A stretch of 64,000 bases of DNA from Halalkalibaculum roseum (GTDB lineage: Bacteria; Bacteroidota; Rhodothermia; Balneolales; Balneolaceae): contig NZ_JAALLT010000002.1 of the NCBI RefSeq assembly GCF_011059145.1, forward strand, positions 1-64,000. Reading direction: 5' to 3'. A model generated the notes under the pieces. That model did no database searches. It saw only the letters and a list, made by a program, of their open reading frames with translations, and had not been told where the DNA came from. This document shows, piece after piece, positions 34,488-43,351 of this stretch. The first letter of the stretch is position 1. Every line of letters starts with the position of its first letter. Both the position numbers and the translations under genes were made by a program.

Positions 34488-37400
34488 TTATCTCGCGATA
34501 TTGATTTTGAATACGGTTTTCCCGGGCTTAGAATCCAGGCTCATGCTGCCGCCATGCGCTTTTATGATATCACAGGTTATAGACAATCCGAGTCCTGTTC
34601 CTTCGGTACCTTTCTTCGTAGTGAAAAACGGCTGCATTATCTTATCTCTCAGCTCATCGGAAATTCCGGGCCCGTTATCTTCGATCTCAATGATCACATT
34701 CTGAGGATCTCTTTTGGTACGGACCGTGAGTTTGGGCGAATATGCTTCTGCCTTCTTGCAGGTTCCATTATTGCTGACACCTGTTTTTTCTCTCATCGCA
34801 TCGAAGGCGTTATTACACAGATTGATAATCACCCGTGAAAAGTCTTCACCAATTAGCGGTACTTCTCCAACAGATTCATCCAGATTGAGCTCGATATCAA
34901 CTTTAATGGAATTCTTGCGAGCTCGCATGCCATGGAAGGCCAGGTTTACAAACTCCTTCACCAGGCTGTTTAACGGTGTCGGTTCCATTTTCCCGCTTCC
35001 CCCGCGGCTGTGTTCCAGCATGGATTTCACGATGGAATCGGCGCGCCTACCGTGTTCATAAATCTTACTCACATTCAATTTAATAGTATCCAGCAGGTTC
35101 AGGATCTCTAAACTCTCTGTTTTGCCATTTGAGTTTCGATTCTTGATTTCTTCTTTTGCCTCTTCAATTAACTCTACACTTACTTCTGAAAAATTATTCA
35201 CAAAATTCAGCGGATTTTTTATTTCATGAGCAATCCCCGCTGTAAGCTGTCCGAGTGAGGCCAGTTTTTCCTGTTGCACCAATTGCTCCTGGGCGGATTG
35301 AAGATTTTTATGGGCGACCTCCATTTTGTGATATGCTACTTCTATTTCCTTGCTCTGGGCCATCTCCTTTTTGCGAGCTGCTTTTAATTTTTGGTAGGCT
35401 TTTTCAATTTTTCGGGCCTGCTGCAGTTCACGTTGTTGTGTTTTTTCTCTTTCATTGCGAATGGTACGTGCCTTCTGCACGCGGTGCACCGAGTAAACTC
35501 CCCCCATGAAGACCAGGACATAAAATAAATAGGCATACAAGGAACGGTACCATGGAGGTAATACGGTAAAGCTGTAACGCAGGGGCTCGCTCCAGACACC
35601 GGCAGGACTTCTTGCTTGTACTAGGAAGGTATAGCTTCCTTCAAATATATTTCCAAAGCTCGCTGTTGCCTTATCGGTAACCGGCGACCATTCTTTTGCG
35701 TCATTATCCAGTCTATAGCGGTAACGCACCAGGTGAGGTCTCGCCGTTTCCACACCGATAAAATCGAAACTGATATTGTTTTTACTGTAAGGAAGCGCGA
35801 GGTTTTGAGGTATTCCGGTAAAAGGGCTTACACCGTCAAATTGAACTGCACTGAACCGGTTCACCATGGTGTCGCGCTCACTCACATTTAGCTGGCGTCC
35901 AAATGTCAGCAGCTCGTCAATGACATAAGGCTGAACTACATTATCAGTTAGTCCGGTCTCCTCATCTTTTATCCTTAAATGATCGAGAGTGCGCCAGCTG
36001 ACAGATTCATTATTTATTTTTACACGCTGGATGAACATCTGCGGCGCTTTATCACTTCTTTTTACCTCGCTATAATCGAACCGTACCAGTTTATTCCCGG
36101 TACCGGCCCAAACAATTCCACGGCTGTCTTCAAACAGACTATATATATGACTTACATCTTTTATGGGGTAGCCGGTTTTCTCGTTATAAATTTCAATACT
36201 GTTTTTAGCAATTTTTCCACTATCACTACTTATACCTTCCCTAAGGATGGTAAAGCCGTAACTGGTGCCGATTATGAGGTTCTTTTCGGGATCTTCCAGT
36301 ACATTATATACTATATCGTTTGCCAATCCTTCGGCCGTAGAAAAGTGTTCGAAAATATTAGTTGTGATTTGATCGACATCAGACTGCGCCAGTCTTTCAA
36401 CATTATGTTTTTTTATAATAGATACGCCACCGCCCCAGCCGGCTGTAATTATGTTCCCCTTTGAGTCTTGCATTATGGTAGAGAGCTTATTATCCGGCAG
36501 GCCCTGGGCTGTGGTAAAATTCATGAACTGCTGGCCGTCAAACCTGCTTAATCCGCCCCGGGTTGCTATCCAGATAATCCCGTTGTTATCCTCAAGAAAA
36601 TTCCATACTGTTTTATGAACCAGGCCTTGGTCTGTCGAGAAGTTTGTGAATGATTTCCCGTCAAATTTGCTAACTCCTCCGTCAAACGTACCGATCCATA
36701 GATTACCATTTCGGTCAATACGTAACGCATTGATATAATTGTCCGGTAAGCCCTGCTCTGTGGTGTAGATGGTAAACCGGTTTCCGTCATACTTAAACAA
36801 ACCCGAAGCGGTACCAAACCACAGGTTCCCGTCTTGATCCGTGACAGAGGTATATGCCGTATTCTCGATGAAACCTTGTTCGGCAGTATAGTTTGTGAAG
36901 GATCCTTTATAATTATCCTTGTCGTTTCTTCGGTAAGCTACTAATCCACCATCCAGCGGTGCAAACCAGAGGGTGCCCTTATTATCTTCGGTGATTGCAT
37001 AGATGGCTTTACCCGGCAGGCCCTGCTCGTTGGAATATTCAACCACACTGCTTCCGTCATACTTATTGATCCCGCCTCCATAGGTGCTAAACCAGAGACT
37101 TCCCGAATCATCTTCCGTAATGCTTTCAATTTGATTATCTGCAAGGCCTTGCTCCGTGGTAAAGTTCAGGAAGGAGCCATTAGACTTATCATATTTAGAA
37201 AGACCGCTTTTGGTACCAAACCACAGGTTGTCATCGCGGTCTTCCAAACTGCTGATGACAAAATTACCTGCAAGACCGTCTGAAACAGTAAAATGGGTAT
37301 ACGCTTTTTTAGGCAGTTCTTCCATTGTGGGATCATACCTTCCCAGGAAATAATCGGTGCCATACCAAATAATTCCCTCTTTATCTTCCAACAGGGTATA

Positions 37401-38246
37401 TACAACTTCGTTCTGAAGTCCTATTTGCTTCGAAAAGTCCACAAACGGGTTTTCGCCCTCATTCTCTGCTTTGGGATCATATATGCTTACACCGCCGGCC
37501 CCTCCAAACCAGAGAAATCCATTTTTATCTTCGATAATATCAAATATGGAACCTTCAATTAAGCCGTCCTCGGTTGTGAAGTTGATAAACAACCTATTTG
37601 TGCTGTCTTCCGCGGCAGGGTTGTACCTGCTTACCCCGCTTTCGGTGGCCAGCCAAATATTTTCTTTGCTGTCTATAAATATTTTACGGACATCATTATT
37701 TATCAGACCCTGTTCCGTCGTGAAGTTTTCAAATACAATTCCGTTATATCTGCTAGCTCCTCCATATGTGCCAAACCAGATATTTCCATTGCAATCCTCT
37801 GCTATGGTTGATATTAAATTATGAATCAATCCGTGAGCGGAGGAGTAATTGGTGAACGACTTGCCATTATACATGCTCACCCCGTTGCCTGAGGTACCAA
37901 ACCAGATATTACCGGCTCTATCCTTATAACTGTCGTTAATACTGCTCAAAGCCAGACCCTCATCCGTATTAAAGTTTTGCATGGTTACATAAAAATCGGC
38001 AGTGGTCTCTATAGGCGGCGTTTGTTCTGAGAGCGCTATAATGTGAGGTGAAGGAAGGGTATCGAGAGTATTGACCTTAAATTTTCCTGCAGTGATAATT
38101 TCAGGGGCTGAAACTGTGTCGACAGAGGTTAGAACTGCTTCTGAATTTTCATCTGTTACTGATTGACAGGAAGCAATCAACCATAAACTCATTATGACAG
38201 ATAATGTCAGGGAAAAAATCGGATGTATGGTTCCATGGCTTGCCAT
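34488..38246 (-). CDS. Propeller-type sensor histidine kinase with lipoprotein signal
   Basis: A 1252-residue sensor kinase. Its N-terminus ends in a lipobox LIAS-Cys27, so the protein is predicted to be lipidated. About fourteen propeller repeats follow with the patterns G-N-[IL]-W-F-G-T and NF[ST]TEQGL (about 60-700), then a Y_Y_Y-like domain and one transmembrane helix (about 895-915). A coiled coil (about 920-1000) leads to HisKA, LGQLTAGIAHEIKNPLNFVNN (phospho-His near 1010), and an HATPase with NLCNNAFDAM, DNGPGI and GTGLGLSI. It has no receiver domain and no adjacent response regulator. A lipid anchor plus a membrane helix in one kinase is unusual. If translation starts at the internal Met19, the signal would be very short. 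Confidence 0.85.
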   Translation of the reverse strand: MASHGTIHPIFSLTLSVIMSLWLIASCQSVTDENSEAVLTSVDTVSAPEIITAGKFKVNTLDTLPSPHIIALSEQTPPIETTADFYVTMQNFNTDEGLALSSINDSYKDRAGNIWFGTSGNGVSMYNGKSFTNYSSAHGLIHNLISTIAEDCNGNIWFGTYGGASRYNGIVFENFTTEQGLINNDVRKIFIDSKENIWLATESGVSRYNPAAEDSTNRLFINFTTEDGLIEGSIFDIIEDKNGFLWFGGAGGVSIYDPKAENEGENPFVDFSKQIGLQNEVVYTLLEDKEGIIWYGTDYFLGRYDPTMEELPKKAYTHFTVSDGLAGNFVISSLEDRDDNLWFGTKSGLSKYDKSNGSFLNFTTEQGLADNQIESITEDDSGSLWFSTYGGGINKYDGSSVVEYSNEQGLPGKAIYAITEDNKGTLWFAPLDGGLVAYRRNDKDNYKGSFTNYTAEQGFIENTAYTSVTDQDGNLWFGTASGLFKYDGNRFTIYTTEQGLPDNYINALRIDRNGNLWIGTFDGGVSKFDGKSFTNFSTDQGLVHKTVWNFLEDNNGIIWIATRGGLSRFDGQQFMNFTTAQGLPDNKLSTIMQDSKGNIITAGWGGGVSIIKKHNVERLAQSDVDQITTNIFEHFSTAEGLANDIVYNVLEDPEKNLIIGTSYGFTILREGISSDSGKIAKNSIEIYNEKTGYPIKDVSHIYSLFEDSRGIVWAGTGNKLVRFDYSEVKRSDKAPQMFIQRVKINNESVSWRTLDHLRIKDEETGLTDNVVQPYVIDELLTFGRQLNVSERDTMVNRFSAVQFDGVSPFTGIPQNLALPYSKNNISFDFIGVETARPHLVRYRYRLDNDAKEWSPVTDKATASFGNIFEGSYTFLVQARSPAGVWSEPLRYSFTVLPPWYRSLYAYLFYVLVFMGGVYSVHRVQKARTIRNEREKTQQRELQQARKIEKAYQKLKAARKKEMAQSKEIEVAYHKMEVAHKNLQSAQEQLVQQEKLASLGQLTAGIAHEIKNPLNFVNNFSEVSVELIEEAKEEIKNRNSNGKTESLEILNLLDTIKLNVSKIYEHGRRADSIVKSMLEHSRGGSGKMEPTPLNSLVKEFVNLAFHGMRARKNSIKVDIELNLDESVGEVPLIGEDFSRVIINLCNNAFDAMREKTGVSNNGTCKKAEAYSPKLTVRTKRDPQNVIIEIEDNGPGISDELRDKIMQPFFTTKKGTEGTGLGLSITCDIIKAHGGSMSLDSKPGKTVFKINIAR

Positions 38247-38518
38247 ATGTACGTTCTGACTCCCCCAAAGAGTTGCAGCTCAGATAAATGATGTTGATTG
38301 AAATAGGCAGTAAAGAATCCCGGTTCTGTAAACAAATAATACCTTTTATTGATATTTTACAACTATCTTATTTTAAATATTTGATTTAAAAGTAAAGTTG
38401 ATAGATATATACCGGACTAATACCTGCCTGGAATAGTGTTGCACATCTTGGCTGACAGGAGGGATGAAAGCCTTCGTAACAAATATAAGAGCTTGGAATA
38501 ATTATAGAATGAAACAAA

Positions 38519-38556
38519 AAAGGTTCCACCTTATACTTAGACAAAGTGGAACCTTT
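38519..38556 (-). terminator. Intrinsic terminator of the FAS1 gene
   Basis: An 11-bp perfect stem (38519-38529 with 38546-38556) has a 16-base loop. On the minus strand it is followed by TTTTTGTTTC. It lies 46 bp beyond the FAS1 stop codon, a classic Rho-independent terminator. Confidence 0.85.
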
Positions 38557-38601
38557 ATATGCAGGGTGTACCCAACTCAGAGAGCTTGGTATAAACTTGA
38601 A

Positions 38602-39744
38602 TTAATCGTCGTCTCCATCATCTTCATCGTCGTCATCCCCCTCGTCACCGTCATTTTTATCTGAGGGAGGAAGCATTACGTTATCGATCGCATGGATTAC
38701 ACCATTGGAGGCAAAGATGTCCGTTGCAATGATTTGTGCAAAACCATTTTCCTCATTGCCGACAAAGAAAGCACCATCATCTTCCTGAACGGAGATATAT
38801 TTTTCAAGTAAGGTATTTACCTGATCGGACTCAGTGACGTCTTCCGCATCTCTGGCACCTGGAGCTACGTGATAGAGCAGGATATTGGTCACAAGCTCTT
38901 TATTTTCTTCAACCAGCAGCTCTTCGGCCGTCAGACCCAGCTCAGCTAATAGGGCGTCAAAAGCCTCGTTGTTGGGAGCAAAGACTGTATATTGTCTCTT
39001 GCCGCCAAGAGCCTCACTAAGACCGGCAAATTCTACAGCGGCCGCCAGTGTTGAAAAATCTTCACTGGAGGAAGCGATTTCCAGGATGGTATCCAGATCT
39101 TCACGATCTTCATCTTCACCCTCATCATCATCTTCTCCATCGCCGGCATTTTTTCCGGTAGGTGGAAGCATGACGCTGTCAATGGCATGGACTACGCCGT
39201 TGGAAGCAAAGATGTCCGTAGCAATAATCTGGGCAAAACCATTTTCTTCATTGCCAACCAGGAAAGCACCGTCATCTTCCTGAACGGTGATAAACTTCTT
39301 GAGCAGGGTATTTACCTGATCGGACTCAGTGACATCTTCCGCATCCCTCGATCCGGGGGCCACATGGTAGAGCAGGATATTGGTAACCAGCTCCTTGTTC
39401 TCTTCAACCAGCAGCTCTTCAGCGGTCAGGTCCAGTTCAGCTAATAAGGCATCAAATGCCTCGTTGGTCGGTGCGAAAACTGTAAATTGTCTCTTGCCGT
39501 TCAAAGCGTCCTGAAGACCGGCAAACTCTACAGCAGCGGCCAGAGTTGAAAAATCTTCACTGGATGCAGCGATTTCCAGAATGGAATCCTCTTCACTGTT
39601 AGGACCGCTCATGGCATTTCCCTTGGCTTTAGTTTCCTGCAGCCAGCTGTCGTTTTCAACAGCGTCAGTATTGGTAACGTCGTTACAGGCTGAAATGGCA
39701 AATAACAAGCCCGCAAATAGCAGTATTGAATGTATAACTCTCAT
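38602..39744 (-). CDS. Lipoprotein with two tandem FAS1 (fasciclin) domains
   Basis: A 380-residue predicted lipoprotein (lipobox ISAC, Cys20). Two FAS1 domains follow, about 52-200 and about 220-360, each with the H1 motif TVFAP[TN]NEAFDAL and the H2 motif LLYHVAPG. FAS1 domains mediate adhesion and protein-protein contact at the cell surface. The two domains are nearly identical, and the DNA is also very similar, pointing to a recent internal duplication. Linker and tail are very acidic (Asp/Glu runs), which suits a halophilic or marine cell. It is a single-gene unit with its own terminator. Confidence 0.9.
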   Translation of the reverse strand: MRVIHSILLFAGLLFAISACNDVTNTDAVENDSWLQETKAKGNAMSGPNSEEDSILEIAASSEDFSTLAAAVEFAGLQDALNGKRQFTVFAPTNEAFDALLAELDLTAEELLVEENKELVTNILLYHVAPGSRDAEDVTESDQVNTLLKKFITVQEDDGAFLVGNEENGFAQIIATDIFASNGVVHAIDSVMLPPTGKNAGDGEDDDEGEDEDREDLDTILEIASSSEDFSTLAAAVEFAGLSEALGGKRQYTVFAPNNEAFDALLAELGLTAEELLVEENKELVTNILLYHVAPGARDAEDVTESDQVNTLLEKYISVQEDDGAFFVGNEENGFAQIIATDIFASNGVIHAIDNVMLPPSDKNDGDEGDDDDEDDGDDD

Positions 39745-40138
39745 AGCATACCTCGGTTTATTTATGTATTTGGAATAACTAACTCATGTCTTGTACACTA
39801 GAAAATCATGGAATGACTAGTCTTTCGAAAAATTTTTATACCTCGAATATTTACCCAATCCAGATTTTAAATAGTTGATCCAATAAAAAATATACCTTAC
39901 CAACCGTTCCGGGTTTCCATTTTATCAAGAGAAACTTTAGCAAAGAATCCGTTTAGTGACCGGAATCAAATGGGATTTGCCCCAAGGGTCTAAATGAATC
40001 GACAAATAAGAAGGTTTAGGGCTGTAGGATGGGAGTTTTATATAATTGAAATGTAAACTAAAACTATGATCTCTGTTTAGGTAAGATTTAAAAAGGAGCA
40101 GGATATGCCACGTTTAACAAAGATTGCATGAAATGGGC
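39745..40138. other. Intergenic region upstream of the FAS1 gene
   Basis: An AT-rich 394-bp stretch. It should contain the FAS1 promoter on the minus strand near 39745-39850. I see no gene, repeat or strong hairpin in it. Confidence 0.4.
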
Positions 40139-40783
40139 TTATTGCGATGCTAACAAATCATGAGTTCTTAGTGGTAACCGCAGCTGCCACAGGCGTATAA
40201 ATATCAGGATGTGTGTAACTATGATTAGAGGTACGATAAAGGTAGGGAGCAGGCTAAAAGGAAATGTTGTAATCCATATCATCTGTTCCGGATTATTTAA
40301 TCCTAAACCAATTCCCGTTTTCAAAACATAGAGGATATCCGTTAATCCAAATAGGTTCCATAGCAGTACCATCCACCAACGTGGCACCGTGGTAATTGGT
40401 AAGGCAAACCCTACTGTCGCAATTGCCGTTACGGCCACGGCTACGTCACCCCAGCCGGCAATAATGGCAAATTCCGAGGGGATTATTCCTTGGGCGTGAA
40501 GTACAAGAAAGGCGATACCTACAAATCGAACGAAATGATATAGTATCAGCCACCGAAGATCCAAATTCATGACCCAGCTGCGAATGGGCTGCACGAAATA
40601 GATGGTTAGGAGTGATACTGTAATTAGCAGTCCGTTTATTGCTCCCATGACCGGAGCAGGAACCTCATAAAGTAAGCCTGAAGCACTTATTACAAGCGCA
40701 ATAGTAAACCATATACCCAAGAGAACCGGACCTACCGGGACAATCTTACGGGTCATTGAAATAATCGGTGTATTCAAGTTCAA
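40139..40783 (-). CDS. Multi-pass inner-membrane protein of unknown function
   Basis: A 214-residue protein with about six hydrophobic segments (for example VGPVLLGIWFTIALVISASG, GAINGLLITVSLLTIYFV and FIVPLIIVTHILIFIRLW). I do not recognise the family, and no catalytic motif is apparent. The start may instead be the internal Met10 (MTRKIVPVG). It stands alone on the minus strand, with long non-coding stretches on both sides. Confidence 0.6.
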   Translation of the reverse strand: MNLNTPIISMTRKIVPVGPVLLGIWFTIALVISASGLLYEVPAPVMGAINGLLITVSLLTIYFVQPIRSWVMNLDLRWLILYHFVRFVGIAFLVLHAQGIIPSEFAIIAGWGDVAVAVTAIATVGFALPITTVPRWWMVLLWNLFGLTDILYVLKTGIGLGLNNPEQMIWITTFPFSLLPTFIVPLIIVTHILIFIRLWQLRLPLRTHDLLASQ

Positions 40784-41189
40784 CCGGATGATTTATTGAT
40801 ATTATAAACTAACCATTGACTTGCGGATACAGGACTTAGTTAAAGCCCTAATCTTAAATAGATTGATGGTGTTAATTGAATTCTGCTTTTTGTTGTCTTT
40901 ATATCGGAAATCTGATCTTGAACGAAGCCGGAATGGCTAGCATGCGTTCACTATTGAATTTTCGTCTGGTTATAATATTATCACTTTTAAAATTGACAAA
41001 AAATAGGAGGTTATAACATTTTTTTCGTCTTGAATATTTTGTTCAGTTCAATAGGCATAGAAGATTTTTTCAGTGGCAAATTTAGCATTACCGCAGAGTA
41101 GTGAAGGGCTACGTCACCGCAGAACGATGGCGAAGGGGATAACTATTTTTTTAAGACTTATTAGATGATAGTCTTACTCATGTGTCATT
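40784..41189. other. Intergenic region, nothing recognised
   Basis: A 406-bp stretch between two minus-strand genes. It contains no ORF with family character and no strong inverted repeat that I could find. Confidence 0.35.
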
Positions 41190-42575
41190 TTATGTAACAG
41201 CAGCAGGCTCAATATTCTGATTGATATGGAAAAAGTTATCCGGATCGTATTTAGCTTTTATTTCAGCCAGTCGCTCATAGTTATTTCCATAGGAAGCCTT
41301 AATCCTGCTTTCCCCTTCTTCCATCATAAAGTTTACGTATGCACCACCGTCGGCATAAGGGGCGATGTCATCGTAATAATTCTTGCACCAGGCTGTAACC
41401 TCTTCTGCATTATCGGGATCCGGGTCTACGCCAACGATTACCTGAGACCAACGAGATGATCGTTTAGCCCAGGCAGTCTGGTTTGTTTCCGTATCATGAA
41501 CGGCTCCGTCTATTGGATAAAAGTGTGTAGTTGAATGCACTGACGGGATCTGAGACCCATATTTTATATTCTCTCGAATGGCATCATCTGTCAATTCATT
41601 AACAAAATGGGCTCTCCAATACCAATGCATTCCAGGAGGATACAGGTCATCGAACATCCCATTCAAATCAGGCATCGGGATCTCATCCACAAAATCGAGA
41701 ATGGGTGGGCCAAACTCCCGGATTGGTTTGAATACCTCTTCGGCTTTTTCGATCGGTCCGGTATAACACCAAACTATGCCACAGACATTCTTGGAACGTA
41801 AATGTTCGGGAAAAGGGTCCCCGGGCGGTACAATCAGGAAGGCAAAGAATCCATACAGGTCATTCGAAGCATTTTTAGTTATTTCATCATAAAACTTCAT
41901 GGCTTCATGAGCCTGTTCTAATGGCCAAAACATCGGTCCTGCATATACATTCTTAATGGGTAGAAGGTTAAATGTAAATGAAGTAACCACACCAAAATTA
42001 CCACCCCCTCCGCGAATGGCCCAAAACAGATCCGGATTACTTGTTTCACTAACCGTGACTAAGTCACCTGACGCAAGTACTACCTCAGCTTCCTTTAGGC
42101 GATCAATGGTTAATCCCCCTTTTCGGGATAGATAACCTATCCCGCCACCCAGAGTTAATCCGCTTACCCCCGTGGTACCGACAATACCACTCGGCAGTGC
42201 CAGGCCATGCTCATGGGTAGCCTCATCCACTTCTTTCAACAGACAACCCGCCTGTACTCTGGCAGTTTGCTTTGCCGGATCAATCTGGATGTCCTTCATT
42301 AAAGACAAATCGACGACCATACCGTCATCGACCAAGGCGAGTCCGGCACCATTATGACCGCCCCCGCGAACGGCTACTTCGATTTCTTCTTTTCTAGCAA
42401 ACTGAATAGCTTTTTTTACATCTTGTTCATCCCTGCATTTTACAATTAAAGCAGGATGCTTATCGATCATGGCATTGTAAATGGTACGCTCTTCTTCATA
42501 GTTTTCATCTTTAGGAAGGATGACTTCTCCCTGTATATTTTCTCTCAGATTCTTTATTGAATTTATACTATACAT
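41190..42575 (-). CDS. FAD-linked oxidase of the berberine-bridge-enzyme family
   Basis: An FAD-binding PCMH-type oxidoreductase of 461 residues. The FAD domain contains RGGGHNGAGLALVDDGMVVDLS, whose His is the usual covalent flavin attachment site, and GVSGLTLGGGIGYLSRKGGLTIDRL. The C-terminus has the BBE segment YVNFMMEEG followed by YDPDNFFHINQNI. Such enzymes oxidise alcohols, sugars or alkaloid-like compounds with O2; the substrate here is unknown. There is no signal peptide. The start is placed at 42575 (MYSINSIKN) because the alternative at 42617 lies inside a perfect 21-bp inverted repeat. Confidence 0.85.
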   Translation of the reverse strand: MYSINSIKNLRENIQGEVILPKDENYEEERTIYNAMIDKHPALIVKCRDEQDVKKAIQFARKEEIEVAVRGGGHNGAGLALVDDGMVVDLSLMKDIQIDPAKQTARVQAGCLLKEVDEATHEHGLALPSGIVGTTGVSGLTLGGGIGYLSRKGGLTIDRLKEAEVVLASGDLVTVSETSNPDLFWAIRGGGGNFGVVTSFTFNLLPIKNVYAGPMFWPLEQAHEAMKFYDEITKNASNDLYGFFAFLIVPPGDPFPEHLRSKNVCGIVWCYTGPIEKAEEVFKPIREFGPPILDFVDEIPMPDLNGMFDDLYPPGMHWYWRAHFVNELTDDAIRENIKYGSQIPSVHSTTHFYPIDGAVHDTETNQTAWAKRSSRWSQVIVGVDPDPDNAEEVTAWCKNYYDDIAPYADGGAYVNFMMEEGESRIKASYGNNYERLAEIKAKYDPDNFFHINQNIEPAAVT

Positions 42576-42614
42576 ATTGACTCCGGAAGATAGATATTGA
42601 CGTTTAATACGGCT

Positions 42615-42670
42615 CATTGAAATAGAACTGACAGAGAGACTTCAAAGCTTCTGTCAGTTCTATTTCAATG
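42615..42670. promoter_or_regulatory. Perfect 21-bp inverted repeat between two minus-strand genes
   Basis: Bases 42615-42635 and 42650-42670 are exact inverse copies with a 14-base loop. The repeat lies between the SnoaL-like gene (stop at 42682) and the flavin oxidase gene. There is no T-run on either side. It could be a terminator, attenuator, processing site or the footprint of a small mobile palindrome. Confidence 0.7.
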
Positions 42671-42681
42671 CAAAGATATGT

Positions 42682-43182
42682 TTATTCAGCTAGGCTCAGG
42701 GGTGAGTGATGTTCATGCACGATTTTCCATTCCCCATTGCCATTCTTAGCAAACACCAGGCTGATCTGATCATTGACAACGGCCACGTTTTCTTCAAACT
42801 TTAAGTGAAAGTCGGAATGGAAGGTTACCACCGCTACATTTCCGTGGTAGACGGCAATTTTCATATCTTTGGCATCCATTTTAACCGCTTCTTTGACGCT
42901 TCCGAACACCTCTCTCTCAAAAGCTTCGTTTTCCTCTCCACCGTTACGGGGGGCACCTTGCTTAAACTCCGTAAACTTAGGCCCGTAAGCGTGGAAGGAG
43001 ATCAATTTATCAATGTTGCCGGCTTTGACACTCTCAACAATTTCATTCATGGTCTGCTTGATTTCTTCTTTTTCTTCCGGGTATTCAGCCATAAGGCCAC
43101 TCCCGTTTTGAGCTAACAGTGTTGAAAATCCCCAACCGAAAATGAGGATATATGCCAGAGAAACTTTAAGTAATTTTTTCAT
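42682..43182 (-). CDS. Secreted SnoaL/DUF4440-like (NTF2-fold) protein
   Basis: A 166-residue protein with a signal peptide ending near STLLAQN. The mature part resembles NTF2-fold DUF4440/SnoaL-like proteins: an N-terminal helix (KQTMNEIVESVKAGNIDKLISFHAYGPKF) and C-terminal strands with GEWKIVHEHHSPL. Function is unknown. It may be cotranscribed with the flavin oxidase downstream, though a strong hairpin separates them. The start could also be 43188, two residues earlier. Confidence 0.7.
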   Translation of the reverse strand: MKKLLKVSLAYILIFGWGFSTLLAQNGSGLMAEYPEEKEEIKQTMNEIVESVKAGNIDKLISFHAYGPKFTEFKQGAPRNGGEENEAFEREVFGSVKEAVKMDAKDMKIAVYHGNVAVVTFHSDFHLKFEENVAVVNDQISLVFAKNGNGEWKIVHEHHSPLSLAE

Positions 43183-43270
43183 AATCATCTCTTTATGAGT
43201 GGTTAAATATTTGTGTCAGTTTATAAATACAGCCGACTTCGTTTCTCTTCCACCTCATATGTTCCAAAAA

Positions 43271-43288
43271 ATGCAACATTTGTTGCAT
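43271..43288 (-). terminator. Intrinsic terminator of the downstream DUF4242-AraC gene
   Basis: The palindrome ATGCAACA-TT-TGTTGCAT on the minus strand is followed directly by TTTTTT. It lies 64 bp beyond the stop of the regulator gene at 43352, fitting a short Rho-independent terminator. Confidence 0.65.
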
Positions 43289-43351
43289 GGGGTTCTAGAC
43301 AAGATCAGGGTTGGGATAGAAGTGACTTTAGCCGGGTGTTTACTGCGCTGA

